Source: an uncultured Planktomarina sp.
GTDB lineage: Bacteria > Pseudomonadota > Alphaproteobacteria > Rhodobacterales > Rhodobacteraceae
DNA: 54,866 nt
Direction: 5' to 3'
NCBI GenBank assembly: GCA_905182325.1
Contig: CAJJBD010000030.1
Location: 1 to 54,866 of the forward strand
Below are positions 9,010-19,098 of this stretch, piece by piece. Under the pieces are notes generated by a model. It was not told the DNA's origin and did not search any database. It saw only the letters and a list, made by a program, of their open reading frames with translations. A program made the position numbers and the translations under genes. Each line of letters opens with the position of its first letter. The first letter of the stretch is position 1.

Positions 9010-10290
9010 TTAGTATAGTGGGTACTTTGCACATAAAATACCAACTTCAGCCTTAACCTTTGCTTCCACAGCATGATTTGCATCTTCACCATTTTTTGCC
9101 AGCCCATCGACAACTTCAGTAATCCAATCAGCGATTTGGCGAAATTCGGATTCACCAAAACCACGAGTTGTTCCGGCTGGACTGCCTAAGCGTATACCAC
9201 TTGTGACCATTGGTTTTTCTGGATCAAACGGAACGCCATTTTTGTTGCAAGTAATACGGGCGCGGCCAAGAGCTTTCTCAGTTGCATTCCCCTTAACACC
9301 TTTGGGACGCAAATCTACAAGGACAATGTGTGTGTCTGTACCATGAGTGACTGTATCTAAGCCGCCCTTTATCAGCTGATCGGATAGGGCTTGTGCATTT
9401 TTAATCACATTCTGGACGTAGATTCTAAACTCAGGCTGTAATGCCTCACCAAAGGCTACGGCCTTTGCCGCAATCACGTGCATTAATGGCCCACCCTGTA
9501 TGCCTGGAAAAATGGCAGAATTAAACTTCTTTGCCAATTTTTCATCATCAGTCAAAATCATACCACCTCGTGGTCCGCGTAGCGTTTTGTGTGTTGTGGT
9601 AGTTGCCACATGGGCGTGAGGGAATGGACTTGGATGCTCACCACCGGCAACAAGACCCGCAAAATGTGCCATGTCAACATGTAGGTAGGCACCCACACTG
9701 TCAGCAATTTCGCGCATGCGCTTCAAGTCAATTTGACGTGGAACTGCAGAGCCACCCGCGATAATCAATTTGGGTTTGTGTTCTGTCGCCAACGCTTGGG
9801 CTTGATCGTAATCGAGGAGATTATCTTCTCTGCGCACACCGTATTGGACAGCTTTAAACCATTTGCCTGATTGGTTGGGTGCGGCCCCATGACTTAGATG
9901 GCCACCAGCATCAAGTGACATTCCCAAAATTGTATCGCCTGGTTGTAAAAGTGCTTGGAAAACTCCTTGATTGGCCTGGCTGCCGGAGTTGGGTTGGACG
10001 TTAGCAAACCCACAATTGAAAAGCTGACAGGCGCGCTCAATTGCAAGATTTTCTGCAATATCCACATATTCACAACCGCCGTAATAACGCCGCCCAGCAT
10101 ATCCTTCAGCGTATTTGTTAGTCAGCACTGAGCCCTGCGCCTGCAAAACGGCTTTGGATACAATGTTTTCGGAAGCTATAAGCTCGATTTCATCGCGCTG
10201 ACGTCCAAGCTCTTGGTCAATCGCCTTTGCCAGAGCTGCATCAGTATTTGCCAAATCGGCGTTAAAAAAGTTGTGATTACTGACTGTCAT
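9010..10290 (-). CDS. glyA: Serine hydroxymethyltransferase
   Basis: PLP enzyme that interconverts serine and glycine and loads tetrahydrofolate with a one-carbon unit. The 426-residue length is normal. Typical blocks are [47 protein letters not shown] and the PLP-lysine motif [15 protein letters not shown] ribosome site AGGGAAT precedes the ATG at 10290. It diverges from nadK across about 160 bases that must hold both promoters; I found no glycine or tetrahydrofolate riboswitch there. Confidence 0.97.
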   Translation of the reverse strand: MTVSNHNFFNADLANTDAALAKAIDQELGRQRDEIELIASENIVSKAVLQAQGSVLTNKYAEGYAGRRYYGGCEYVDIAENLAIERACQLFNCGFANVQPNSGSQANQGVFQALLQPGDTILGMSLDAGGHLSHGAAPNQSGKWFKAVQYGVRREDNLLDYDQAQALATEHKPKLIIAGGSAVPRQIDLKRMREIADSVGAYLHVDMAHFAGLVAGGEHPSPFPHAHVATTTTHKTLRGPRGGMILTDDEKLAKKFNSAIFPGIQGGPLMHVIAAKAVAFGEALQPEFRIYVQNVIKNAQALSDQLIKGGLDTVTHGTDTHIVLVDLRPKGVKGNATEKALGRARITCNKNGVPFDPEKPMVTSGIRLGSPAGTTRGFGESEFRQIADWITEVVDGLAKNGEDANHAVEAKVKAEVGILCAKYPLY

Positions 10291-10448
10291 TTTATTGATT
10301 CCCTAACATTTTTGATTGCTTATGCTTGTTTCCGATAGGAAATGTCAAAGACTAGTAGCGCGACCTATTGACCTAAATTTGTTGCGCATGAGCCTGACTT
10401 GCGTTTCAATGGTGCCCTGGCATAGGGTGCAGAAATGGAGTTTCCAAA

Positions 10449-11222
10449 ATGCCTGCACCAGAACGTAAACGAATTTCTTTTTTAGCCAGTAGTACAAAAG
10501 TCGCTCAGTCAGCAAGGAATACATTTGTAAACCAATTTGGTGACTGTGAGTTAGGCAAAGCTGATGTAATTGTTGCCTTGGGTGGTGATGGTTTTATGTT
10601 GGAGACATTAAATTCAACTCAGCGCCTAAATGTCCCAGTTTATGGGATGAACCGAGGTACAGTTGGATTTCTGATGAATGAATTCTCACTGGAGCACCTG
10701 ACAAACCGACTGGTTGAAGCGGAAGAGGCTGTAATTAACCCTCTCCGTATGCGTGCCACTTGTGCTGATGGCACAACACACACTGAGCTTGCCATCAACG
10801 AGGTCTCGCTCCTAAGGCAGGGCCCACAGGCTGCAAAATTAAAAATTTTTGTTGATAATCGACTGCGGCTCAGTGAGTTGGCTTGTGATGGGGCGTTAGT
10901 TGCAACGCCCGCAGGTTCAACCGCCTACAATTATTCGGCGCATGGGCCGATCTTACCGATTGGTTCTGAAGTTTTAGCCATCACGGCGATGGCTGCATTT
11001 AGGCCTCGAAGGTGGCGAGGTGCCCTCTTGCCAAAAAATGCAAAAGTACGATTTGAAGTGGTTGAACCTCAGAAGAGACCCGTAATGGCAGATGCGGATA
11101 ATAGATCTGTTCAGGACGTAGTCACTGTTGAGATTGAGAGTGCTGGAGATGTTGAGCATCGGCTTTTGTTTGATCCTGGACATGGATTGGAAGAAAGACT
11201 CATCCAGGAGCAGTTTGCTTAA
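10449..11222 (+). CDS. nadK: NAD kinase
   Basis: Phosphorylates NAD to NADP. The 257-residue protein has the key GGDG motif (VALGGDGFMLET), the NE motif (AINEVSLLR), the conserved GALVATPAGSTAYNYSAHGPI region and a SDADNR-like segment (ADADNRS) near the end. Length is typical of alphaproteobacterial NadK. GGAG nine bases upstream supports the ATG at 10449. Single gene, convergent with prpE. Confidence 0.95.
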   Translation: MPAPERKRISFLASSTKVAQSARNTFVNQFGDCELGKADVIVALGGDGFMLETLNSTQRLNVPVYGMNRGTVGFLMNEFSLEHLTNRLVEAEEAVINPLRMRATCADGTTHTELAINEVSLLRQGPQAAKLKIFVDNRLRLSELACDGALVATPAGSTAYNYSAHGPILPIGSEVLAITAMAAFRPRRWRGALLPKNAKVRFEVVEPQKRPVMADADNRSVQDVVTVEIESAGDVEHRLLFDPGHGLEERLIQEQFA

Positions 11223-11270
11223 GTAATTTCTTAGTATATTTTATTGGTTAAGTTGAAAAATATTTAAGGC

Positions 11271-13163
11271 TTAAACTTCTTTAGCAAAACCTAAAGATAG
11301 TAGTTTACTTCGTATTTCATCCAAAATTATTGGATCGTCTATAGTTGCGGGTGCCTTAAAGGGTTTGCTATCCGCAATGCTTACCATAGTCGCGCGAAGT
11401 ATCTTCCCTGAACGTGTTTTGGGAAGCCGATCGACAACACAGGCCAGTTTAAATGCAGCAACGGGACCAACCTTTTCCCGAACAAGGCCTATAACTTCTG
11501 AGACTATGTCAGAGTGGGAACGATTGCAGCCATTGTTGAGGCACAAAAAACCCAGAGGCACTTGCCCTTTCAATTCATCTGCAACGCCAATTACTGCACA
11601 TTCTGCCACGTCAGGGTGATCCGCTAGAACTTCTTCCATGGCGCCGGTAGATAAACGGTGCCCGGCAACATTAATGACATCATCGGTGCGAGCCATTATG
11701 TAAAGATATCCATCATTATCTATGCTACCCGCATCCCCGGTTTCGTAATAGCCAGGGAAGGTCGTTAGGTATGATTGCACCATTCGGTCAGGTGCATTCC
11801 AAAGTGTGGGCAAAGTACCAGGCGGGAGTGGAAGCTTTATAGCTATTGAACCCAATTTACCTGGCTTAACTTGCTGGCCACCTTCATCTAGGATTTGTAC
11901 ATCATACCCTGGCATAGCGACAGTTGCAGACCCAATCTTAACGGGCATTTTTTCTATTCCAGCTGGGTTGCCCGCAATTGTATAACCAGTTTCCGTTTGC
12001 CACCAATGGTCGTAGACTGGCACACCCATGACGTTCTGAGCCCAAGTGATAGTGTCGGGATCTGCCCTTTCACCGGCAAGGTAAAGTGCCCGAAGACCTG
12101 ACATGTCAAAGCTTTTAATCATCGCACCGGTTGGATCATCGCGCTTGATCGCTCGGAACGCTGTCGGCGCTGTGAAAAAACTCCGCACATTATGCTCCTG
12201 AATAACGCGCCAAAATGTACTAGCATCTGGTGTACCCACTGGCTTTCCTTCAAATACAACAGTTGTATTTCTATGAATTAGGGGTGCGTAACAAATATAG
12301 GAGTGACCTACGACCCAACCCACGTCGGAAGCTGCCCAAAAAACTTCACCAGGATCAACATTATAAATATTTTTCATTGTCCAGTGCAGGGCCACTAAAT
12401 GCCCAGCCGTTGGACGTACTACACCCTTTGGCGCTCCTGTTGTACCTGATGTGTACAAAATATAAACAGGATGATCGCCGGACACGGGCACGCATGGTGC
12501 AGGTTTTGTACCTTCTTGCAGTGCATTCCATTCTACATCAATTGATCCAAGATCAGCTATACATTCTGGTCGTTGAAAAATTACATTAAATTCAGGTTTG
12601 TGGCGGGCTATTTTGATAGCGCTGTCTAGAAGTGGTTTATATTCAACGATACGGCTGGGTTCGACCCCACAAGATCCTGAGATTATTGCTTTGGGTGTTG
12701 CGTCGTCAATTCGGACGGCGAGTTCATTGGCGGCAAAGCCACCAAATACAACAGAATGAATTGCGCCAATTCGAGCACAGGCAAGCATAGCGACTAAAGC
12801 CTCTGGTACCATAGGCATATATATTATTACTCGGTCTCCTACGGTGATACCTTTGGCGGCCAAGCCCCCAGCGAATGCCGCTACTTGGGTTTGTAACTCT
12901 AAATATGAAGTTTTGCTTTTTTTATTGGTGACGGGGCTATCATAAATGATGGCTGTTTGGTCCCCATATCCGGATACGACATGGCGATCCACAGCGTTGT
13001 AGCAAGTGTTAACCTGTGCATCTTTGAACCACTCATAGATAGGAGCATCATCATCCCACAGCGCCTTTGAGGGGGGCTTTACCCAATCTATGTCCTCTGC
13101 GGCTTTCATCCAAAAACCTTCGGGGTCTGACTTCCAGCCTTGGTAAATATCTTTAAATGACAC
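11271..13163 (-). CDS. prpE: Propionyl-CoA synthetase (acetyl-CoA synthetase family)
   Basis: Activates propionate (and less well acetate) to its CoA ester with ATP. The 630-residue protein has the AMP-binding motif YTSGTTGAPKGV, a WWQTETG block, GYYETGDAG, and the catalytic-lysine region LPKTRSGKILRA. The N-terminal FKDIYQGWKSDPEGFW pattern matches PrpE rather than Acs. The start is GTG at 13163, with GAGGGGACC upstream. It would link to the propionyl-CoA or methylcitrate/methylmalonyl pathways, which are not in this window. Confidence 0.92.
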   Translation of the reverse strand: MSFKDIYQGWKSDPEGFWMKAAEDIDWVKPPSKALWDDDAPIYEWFKDAQVNTCYNAVDRHVVSGYGDQTAIIYDSPVTNKKSKTSYLELQTQVAAFAGGLAAKGITVGDRVIIYMPMVPEALVAMLACARIGAIHSVVFGGFAANELAVRIDDATPKAIISGSCGVEPSRIVEYKPLLDSAIKIARHKPEFNVIFQRPECIADLGSIDVEWNALQEGTKPAPCVPVSGDHPVYILYTSGTTGAPKGVVRPTAGHLVALHWTMKNIYNVDPGEVFWAASDVGWVVGHSYICYAPLIHRNTTVVFEGKPVGTPDASTFWRVIQEHNVRSFFTAPTAFRAIKRDDPTGAMIKSFDMSGLRALYLAGERADPDTITWAQNVMGVPVYDHWWQTETGYTIAGNPAGIEKMPVKIGSATVAMPGYDVQILDEGGQQVKPGKLGSIAIKLPLPPGTLPTLWNAPDRMVQSYLTTFPGYYETGDAGSIDNDGYLYIMARTDDVINVAGHRLSTGAMEEVLADHPDVAECAVIGVADELKGQVPLGFLCLNNGCNRSHSDIVSEVIGLVREKVGPVAAFKLACVVDRLPKTRSGKILRATMVSIADSKPFKAPATIDDPIILDEIRSKLLSLGFAKEV

Positions 13164-13284
13164 TTAATCGGTCCCCTCAGTTTTCATATATTTCTTCGCA
13201 GGCTTAATCTGGTGCGAGTTGTGACGCGATAAGTGGTTTGGCTTGATCCGAGCGAGTTATGGCAACGGGTTTATTTAATTACCT

Positions 13285-13300
13285 GATATGCTATCATATC
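13285..13300. promoter_or_regulatory. Operator-like palindrome upstream of the VOC-bicupin gene
   Basis: GATATG-CTAT-CATATC is a perfect 6-bp inverted repeat with a 4-base centre, about 60 bases before the cupin start and about 120 bases before prpE. It resembles a GntR-type dimer site and overlaps a TATCAT that could be a -10 box. No matching regulator gene is adjacent. Confidence 0.4.
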
Positions 13301-13357
13301 TGATGTGAAACTCATAGATCGTATATTTTAGTTACATATGAAAAGGCGAGCCTACCT

Positions 13358-14443
13358 ATGCAGAATATCCGTGCTGAAGTGCTTTTGTCTACCAAGGAAT
13401 TAAAGGATGACATTCCTTTTTTTACCAAAGTGTTAGGTATGCGAATGGATGAAATATTCCCAGCTGACGATCCTAAAGTTGCTGTGTTCTCTGGATTTGG
13501 CCTCAGAGTACGAGTTCAAAACGGAGCAGATGTAGCGCCTGTTGTCTTGCGTATTATGTGTGATGACCCCATTTTGATAGCAGGTGGAGAAACTAGCCTG
13601 TTGGCCCCAAATGGTACCCGCATCGAAATTTTGCCACTGGCAGCGCCCGTGGTGATGCCACCAACGTTACATGAGTTTGTCGTACGTAAAATGACTGACC
13701 AAGCATCTTGGGTGATTGGCCGAGCGGGAATGCATTATCGTGATTTAATTCCTAGCCGCCTTGGTGGCTCAATAATCGCAAGTCATATCCGGATCCCAGA
13801 TGGTGGCCCTGTACCCGACATGGTACACTTCCATTCTGTTGGGTTTCAACTGATTTATTGTTATAAGGGTTGGGTAGACCTTGTATACGAAGACCAAGGG
13901 CCACCGTTTAGGCTGCATGCTGGAAACTGTGTAATACAGCCCCCAGAAATTAGACATAGGGTCCTTTTTGCTAGTGATAATATTGAAGTAATAGAGATAG
14001 GAGTTCCCGCTGAGCACGTTACAACAATTGATCATGATATGGAGCTTCCAACTCCAAATTTTATGCCGGAACGAAAATTTAGTGGACAGAAATTTGTACA
14101 CTCAGAGGTCTTAGATGCTGATTGGGCTCAATCGAGGCTGCCAGGGTTCATGTCACGAGATACAACAATTTGTAAAAATACACAGGGTGTTGCTTCAGTT
14201 CATCTGATCAAGCGTGGTGATGGCATTCCTTTGTGGACATCGCACACAAGTGACATCCACTTCAATTTTGTTTTGGAAGGAGGGTTTACATTAGAGGGTG
14301 TTGGCCAACCTGCCCAAGAATTAAAATCAGGGGATGCTTTTGTCATTCCTCCCAAAATGAAGGTGCGATATGCACACCCATCCGATGATCTCGAATTGCT
14401 CGAGGTGAGTTTGCCTGGTGATTTTAAAACTCAAGTGGATTAG
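13358..14443 (+). CDS. VOC-bicupin fusion protein
   Basis: A 361-residue protein with two parts. Residues ~1-95 look like a single VOC module (VLLSTKELKDDIPFFTKVLGM). From ~120 onward there are two cupin repeats: the first around HFHSVGFQLIYCYKGWVDL with FRLHAGNCVIQPPEIRHR, the second around DIHFNFVLEGGFTLEG with LKSGDAFVIPP. The His residues in HFHS and in IRH could bind a metal. Enzyme activity is unknown. It is alone between prpE (divergent) and the nucleoside operon. A GATATG palindrome upstream may control it. Confidence 0.75.
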   Translation: MQNIRAEVLLSTKELKDDIPFFTKVLGMRMDEIFPADDPKVAVFSGFGLRVRVQNGADVAPVVLRIMCDDPILIAGGETSLLAPNGTRIEILPLAAPVVMPPTLHEFVVRKMTDQASWVIGRAGMHYRDLIPSRLGGSIIASHIRIPDGGPVPDMVHFHSVGFQLIYCYKGWVDLVYEDQGPPFRLHAGNCVIQPPEIRHRVLFASDNIEVIEIGVPAEHVTTIDHDMELPTPNFMPERKFSGQKFVHSEVLDADWAQSRLPGFMSRDTTICKNTQGVASVHLIKRGDGIPLWTSHTSDIHFNFVLEGGFTLEGVGQPAQELKSGDAFVIPPKMKVRYAHPSDDLELLEVSLPGDFKTQVD

Positions 14444-14539
14444 GGTTAATATTAAGAAAATTTAAAATGAAGCCCCAGTTTAAAAAAATTCTCTTTAGCG
14501 TTTTTTACACTTTTTAACCAAACACCTAGAGGTATTACA

Positions 14540-14959
14540 ATGAACGAAGATTTAATTGAAGCTGCAAGGTCAGCACGTCAAAACGCTCATGCCCCATATT
14601 CCAAATTTCACGTTGGCGCAGCAATACGTACACCAAGTGGTGCAATATTCGCGGGCTGTAATGTAGAAAATGTGGCTTATCCAGAGGGTACATGTGCTGA
14701 AGCGGGGGCAATTGCGGCGATGTGTTTAGCGGGTGAATATGAGATAGCAGAAGTAGCAGTAGTAGCCGGTGGTGACGAACCTTCCTCACCTTGTGGGGGC
14801 TGCCGACAAAAAATTTCAGAATTTGCCAAAGGGAATGTCTTGGTGACTATGGTAGCGGCTAGTGGCAGAAAGAAAACTGTTAAAGTAGGGGATCTTTTGC
14901 CGGGTGCTTTTGATTTAGAGCGCCTAAATGCTGGTATAACAGCTAATGGTTCTGAATGA
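14540..14959 (+). CDS. cdd: Cytidine deaminase
   Basis: Deaminates (deoxy)cytidine to (deoxy)uridine. The 139-residue tetrameric type is recognised by APYSKFHVGAA, GCNVENVAYPEGTCAEAGAI (zinc ligand Cys and catalytic Glu) and SPCGGCRQ (two more zinc Cys). AGAGG lies nine bases upstream of the ATG. First gene of cdd-deoA-deoB-add-upp; its stop overlaps the deoA start (ATGA). Confidence 0.96.
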   Translation: MNEDLIEAARSARQNAHAPYSKFHVGAAIRTPSGAIFAGCNVENVAYPEGTCAEAGAIAAMCLAGEYEIAEVAVVAGGDEPSSPCGGCRQKISEFAKGNVLVTMVAASGRKKTVKVGDLLPGAFDLERLNAGITANGSE

Positions 14960-16257
14960 ATACTCGTGATTTAATCCTATGCTTGCGTGAAGGCAAAACA
15001 GTATCACCAAAGGCTATAAATGTGTTTGGCAGTGGCCTTGGCAACGATACCGTGAGTGACGCGCAAGCTGGTGCTTTTGCTATGGCTGTCTGCCTGCAAG
15101 GTTTGGATGATGACGGACGAGTGGCTCTAACTTTAGGGATGCGCGACAGCGGTAAAGTGCTTTCATGGGATCTTCCAGGTAAGGTAGTTGATAAACACTC
15201 GACTGGTGGCGTTGGTGATGCAGTTTCACTTATATTGGCACCTTTGCTCGCCAGTGTTGGTGTATTTGTACCGATGATTTCGGGAAGAGGGCTTGGCCAC
15301 ACTGGTGGTACTTTGGATAAACTAGAATCAATTCCGGGTGTCCGAACCCAGTTTTCAGAAGAACAGTTTCGTAAAATAGTTGCTGATGTTGGTTGTGCTA
15401 TTGTAGCACCGAGCTCTGACATAGCGCCAGCGGACCAACGGCTCTATGCGGTCCGTGACGTAACGGGCACAGTGCGCTCCTTAGATTTAATTACGTCCTC
15501 TATTTTAGCAAAAAAGCTAGCTGCTGGTCTGGAGGCCTTGGTCCTTGACGTAAAAACAGGCTCGGGGGCGGTTACGCAAGATATTGATGAGGCTCGTGCG
15601 TTGGCAAAGGCCTTGGTCACTACTGCAAACGGTGCGGGATGTCCGACAAGTGCAGTCATCACAGATATGAGCCAGCCGTTATTACCAAGCATTGGTAATG
15701 CGGTCGAGCTTGCCGATGTGATGCGATCATTTGACAGTAAAAGTGGACCGATTTTAGATGTTGTGATTGAACTGGGCGTTAAGCTTTTGGAACAGGCCAA
15801 AGTATTTTATACTGAGCAAGGTGCGCGTGATGAGTTGATGAAATGTCTTGAGGATGGTCGCGCTAAGGAAAAATTTGGTCAGATGATTTTAGCGCAAGGT
15901 GGTCCTAAAAACTTTGCTGATCGGTGGGAGGATTACCTTAATATTGCGCCTGCTTTTGAAATTTTGGCACCAATTGATGGATATGTACAGTCGATGGATG
16001 GTACGGCATTGGGTGAAATAGTGGTGGGTATTGGTGGTGGGCGGCAACGGGAAGATGATCAAATTGATTACTCTGTTGGACTTTCTGAAATCTCACCAAT
16101 TGGAAAAAAACTTCACCAAGGTCAATGTATGGCTCTGGTGCATTGCCACGATGCCACGGTAGCTGCTCAAGTTACAAAATTAGTCCAAAAAGCAATTTTA
16201 ATTGGCCCTGCCCCCCCCCAGCCCCCACCATTAATTATCGAATGGATATCAGGTTGA
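14956..16257 (+). CDS. deoA: Thymidine phosphorylase
   Basis: Splits thymidine or deoxyuridine with phosphate into base and deoxyribose 1-phosphate. The 433-residue protein shows the family signature region KHSTGGVGDAVS, MISGRGLGHTGGTLDKLESIPG, SSDIAPADQRLYAVRD and DVKTGSGA. The last codons contain a run of nine C (16211-16219) coding for a Pro-rich tail; see findings. The 3' end overlaps deoB by 4 or 16 bases depending on its start. Confidence 0.96.
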   Translation: MNTRDLILCLREGKTVSPKAINVFGSGLGNDTVSDAQAGAFAMAVCLQGLDDDGRVALTLGMRDSGKVLSWDLPGKVVDKHSTGGVGDAVSLILAPLLASVGVFVPMISGRGLGHTGGTLDKLESIPGVRTQFSEEQFRKIVADVGCAIVAPSSDIAPADQRLYAVRDVTGTVRSLDLITSSILAKKLAAGLEALVLDVKTGSGAVTQDIDEARALAKALVTTANGAGCPTSAVITDMSQPLLPSIGNAVELADVMRSFDSKSGPILDVVIELGVKLLEQAKVFYTEQGARDELMKCLEDGRAKEKFGQMILAQGGPKNFADRWEDYLNIAPAFEILAPIDGYVQSMDGTALGEIVVGIGGGRQREDDQIDYSVGLSEISPIGKKLHQGQCMALVHCHDATVAAQVTKLVQKAILIGPAPPQPPPLIIEWISG

Positions 16258-17426
16258 GCCGTGCCTTTTTAATAGTGTTAGACTCTCTCGGATGTGGGGG
16301 GGCCCCGGACGCAGAGGCTTTTGGAGATACTGGCGCAAATACTCTGGGTCATATTTTAAAAGTACGGAACGGAATTCTTAATATGCCAAACCTAGCTGGG
16401 CTCGGTTTGGGTGAGGCTTTGAATCATTCCAGTGGCTCACCCTCCCCATGGCCTAAACCGAGAAACGGTGGGTGGGCTGTGGCACGTGAAATCTCTAAAG
16501 GTAAGGATACGCCATCAGGCCACTGGGAGCTCGCGGGTGTTCCAGTCCCTTGGGATTGGCATTACTTTCAAAATGAGACCCCAGCTTTTCCAGTCAAAAT
16601 TATAAGATCTGTAGCTGAATTCGCGGGTGGTAGTTTGGCTAATTGTCACGCCTCTGGTCTTGCAGTGATTGACGCATTTGTGGATGAACATTTGAGAACT
16701 GGATTTCCAATTTGCTATACATCTGTGGACAGTGTTTTTCAGATTGCCGCTCATGAAAATACGTTCGGTTTACAGAGGCTTTATGACTTATGTTCTAAAA
16801 TGGCACCGATGCTGCATGCGATGAAGGTGGGGCGCGTTATCGCACGACCATTTGAGGGCAGCGCTGAGCAGGGTTTCCAACGCACGTTAAATCGTAAAGA
16901 TTTTTCTATTGACCCACCATCCCCAACACTATGTGACTGGGTTAGTGAAGCTGGTAGAAGTGTTTATGGTATTGGAAAAATTGGTGATATTTTTTCGATG
17001 CGTGGTATTACTTCCTGCCAGAAAGGTAGTGATCGACAACTAATGAAACATCTTAACGATCGGATGGAAAATGCGCTTGAAGGTAGTCTGACTTTTGCTA
17101 ATTTTGTCGAGTTTGATAGTTTGTATGGGCACCGACGTGATCCAGAGGGCTATGCAAAAGCTCTAGAGTGGTTTGATTATGAGGTTGGTGCTGTCCTAGC
17201 AAAGACTCGGCCGGATGATTTAGTCGTATTTACTGCGGATCATGGCAATGATCCGACTTGGCCTGGAACTGATCATACACGTGAGCAAGTACCTGTTTTA
17301 ATCCATCATGAAAATACGAACAAAGAGATTGGTGCGATTGGTGATATACAATTTCAAGATGTAGCTGCGAGCGTTGCCGCGCATTTAAGCATACCGGCAC
17401 GGGGCAATGGTAGGAGTTTTTTATGA
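16242..17426 (+). CDS. deoB: Phosphopentomutase
   Basis: Converts (deoxy)ribose 1-phosphate to the 5-phosphate. It starts at the ATG at 16242, or more probably at the TTG at 16254, which overlaps the deoA stop as TTGA and puts SRAFLIVLDSLGCGG right at the N-terminus, as in other DeoB proteins. Metal-binding motifs of the alkaline-phosphatase superfamily are visible: VLDSLG (Asp), DTGANTLGH, TADHGNDPTWPGTDHTRE (Asp, His, His) close to the C-terminus, and GKDTPSGHWE around the phosphate site. Stop overlaps add (ATGA). Confidence 0.95.
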   Translation: MDIRLSRAFLIVLDSLGCGGAPDAEAFGDTGANTLGHILKVRNGILNMPNLAGLGLGEALNHSSGSPSPWPKPRNGGWAVAREISKGKDTPSGHWELAGVPVPWDWHYFQNETPAFPVKIIRSVAEFAGGSLANCHASGLAVIDAFVDEHLRTGFPICYTSVDSVFQIAAHENTFGLQRLYDLCSKMAPMLHAMKVGRVIARPFEGSAEQGFQRTLNRKDFSIDPPSPTLCDWVSEAGRSVYGIGKIGDIFSMRGITSCQKGSDRQLMKHLNDRMENALEGSLTFANFVEFDSLYGHRRDPEGYAKALEWFDYEVGAVLAKTRPDDLVVFTADHGNDPTWPGTDHTREQVPVLIHHENTNKEIGAIGDIQFQDVAASVAAHLSIPARGNGRSFL

Positions 17427-18394
17427 GCTGGAAATCATTTCCAAAAATCGAATTGCATTTGCATCTTGAGGGCGCTGCCGACCCAGCCTTCATTCGTACT
17501 TTAGCTGCTGAAAAATCATTAGATATAAGTAGAATTTTTGACAAAAACGGGAATTATAAATTTGATGGTTTTAGTGAGTTTTTGACTGTTTATGAAAATG
17601 CAACGCAGGCTTTGCAAAGCCCTGAAGATTTTAAACGTTTAACGCAATCAGTTTTGGAAAATCTGGCAGAGAATAATGTGATTTATGCTGAAGCATTTAT
17701 ATCTCCTGATTTTTGTGGCGATCGTGATTTGGGAGCTTGGCGTGAGTACTTGGCCGCTATGCGAGAAGCTCATGTTGAAGGGGTTACCCTGAAAGGAATA
17801 GTAACTTGCATTCGCCACTTTGGTCCTGAAAAGGCTCGTGAAGCAGCACTTTGTGCTGTCGAAACTGCTGGAGATTGGGTGGTAGGTTTTGGGATGGCTG
17901 GTGCAGAAAATTTTGGGCGTGCTAGAGATTTCTCTTATTCATTTGATATGGCTCGAGAGGCGGGGTTGCGGTTGACTAGTCACGCTGGTGAATGGTGCGG
18001 TGCCTCATCTGTTTGGGAGACTTTAAAAGAACTTCGGGTGGAACGTATAGGCCATGGAGTTCATTCGATAAATGATCCTAAATTAGTAGAACATTTGGCT
18101 GAAACAGGAGTGGCTCTTGAGATTAACCCAGGTTCAAATGTGGCACTTGGGGTGTATCCAAGTTGGATAGATCATCCTATGAAAAGATTGAGGGATGTTG
18201 GTGTGAAAGTAACTGTAAGTACAGATGACCCTCCATTTTTTGGCACCACAATGACCCGTGAATTTGAAGAGTTGGAATCTGCCTATGGCTGGGGTATCGA
18301 AGATTTTAAGCTACTAAATGAGACTGCACTTGAAGTCGCGTTCTGTGATTTGGCTACAAAAGATGTTATTACAAAAAGATTGGAAGCCCTATGA
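17423..18394 (+). CDS. add: Adenosine deaminase
   Basis: Deaminates (deoxy)adenosine to (deoxy)inosine. The 323-residue amidohydrolase has the first zinc motif ELHLHLEGA, the third zinc His in TSHAGEW, the catalytic RIGHGVHSI and the metal-Asp region VSTDDPPFF. Start ATG overlaps the deoB stop by four bases, and its own stop overlaps upp (ATGA). Slightly shorter than the E. coli enzyme (333), but all motifs are present. Adenine deaminase of the same family is a less likely alternative. Confidence 0.9.
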   Translation: MSWKSFPKIELHLHLEGAADPAFIRTLAAEKSLDISRIFDKNGNYKFDGFSEFLTVYENATQALQSPEDFKRLTQSVLENLAENNVIYAEAFISPDFCGDRDLGAWREYLAAMREAHVEGVTLKGIVTCIRHFGPEKAREAALCAVETAGDWVVGFGMAGAENFGRARDFSYSFDMAREAGLRLTSHAGEWCGASSVWETLKELRVERIGHGVHSINDPKLVEHLAETGVALEINPGSNVALGVYPSWIDHPMKRLRDVGVKVTVSTDDPPFFGTTMTREFEELESAYGWGIEDFKLLNETALEVAFCDLATKDVITKRLEAL

Positions 18395-19017
18395 CCCTCA
18401 CCGTTGTCGACCATCCGCTCGTACAGCACAAGCTGACTTTAATGAGAAGAAAGTCGACCCCAACTAATCAGTTTAGACAGTTACTGCGTGAGATAAGTCA
18501 TTTAATAGCCTACGAGGTAACTAGGGACTTACCCATTGAAAATAAATCTATTGAAACACCGATGACTTCGATGCAGGCGCCAGTTTTGGCTGGAAAGAAG
18601 CTTGCTCTTGTATCAATCTTAAGGGCCGGTAACGGTCTGTTGGATGGGGTGCTGGACCTAATTCCATCTGCGAGGGTGGGATTTGTTGGCCTGTACCGTG
18701 ATGAGAAAACATTACAGCCTGTTCAGTACTATTTTAAAGTTCCTGATGGGATGGAGGATCGTGTGGTAATTGCTGTTGACCCAATGCTTGCGACGGGAAA
18801 TTCTAGCGTAGCTGCAATAGACCTTTTAAAAAATGCGGGAGCTCGTGATATTAAATTTTTATGCTTACTTGCTGCTCCTGAGGGGATAGCTAGAATGCAA
18901 GAGGCTCATCCTGACGTTGATATTGTGACGGCTGCTATCGATGAAAAGCTTAGCGAAATTGGCTATATACTGCCGGGCTTAGGTGATGCAGGTGACCGCA
19001 TGTTTGGCACTAAATAA
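18391..19017 (+). CDS. upp: Uracil phosphoribosyltransferase
   Basis: Salvages uracil to UMP with PRPP. The 208-residue protein has the [15 protein letters not shown] start, [14 protein letters not shown], and the PRPP-binding motif [14 protein letters not shown], plus the uracil-binding loop [17 protein letters not shown] at the C-terminus. Last gene of the operon. I see no clear terminator in the 80 bases before the convergent gene at 19099. Confidence 0.97.
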   Translation: MTLTVVDHPLVQHKLTLMRRKSTPTNQFRQLLREISHLIAYEVTRDLPIENKSIETPMTSMQAPVLAGKKLALVSILRAGNGLLDGVLDLIPSARVGFVGLYRDEKTLQPVQYYFKVPDGMEDRVVIAVDPMLATGNSSVAAIDLLKNAGARDIKFLCLLAAPEGIARMQEAHPDVDIVTAAIDEKLSEIGYILPGLGDAGDRMFGTK

Positions 19018-19098
19018 AAAGATTTAGTAAGCTTCATGAATGACATTGTGCTCTAGGGCTATTTTCAGACTAATATATCTGGATACTGAGTATGATTT

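Noticed and set aside
10291..10448. Possible glycine or tetrahydrofolate riboswitch between glyA and nadK
   Set aside because: I could not find the conserved stems of either class; only ordinary promoter-length sequence.
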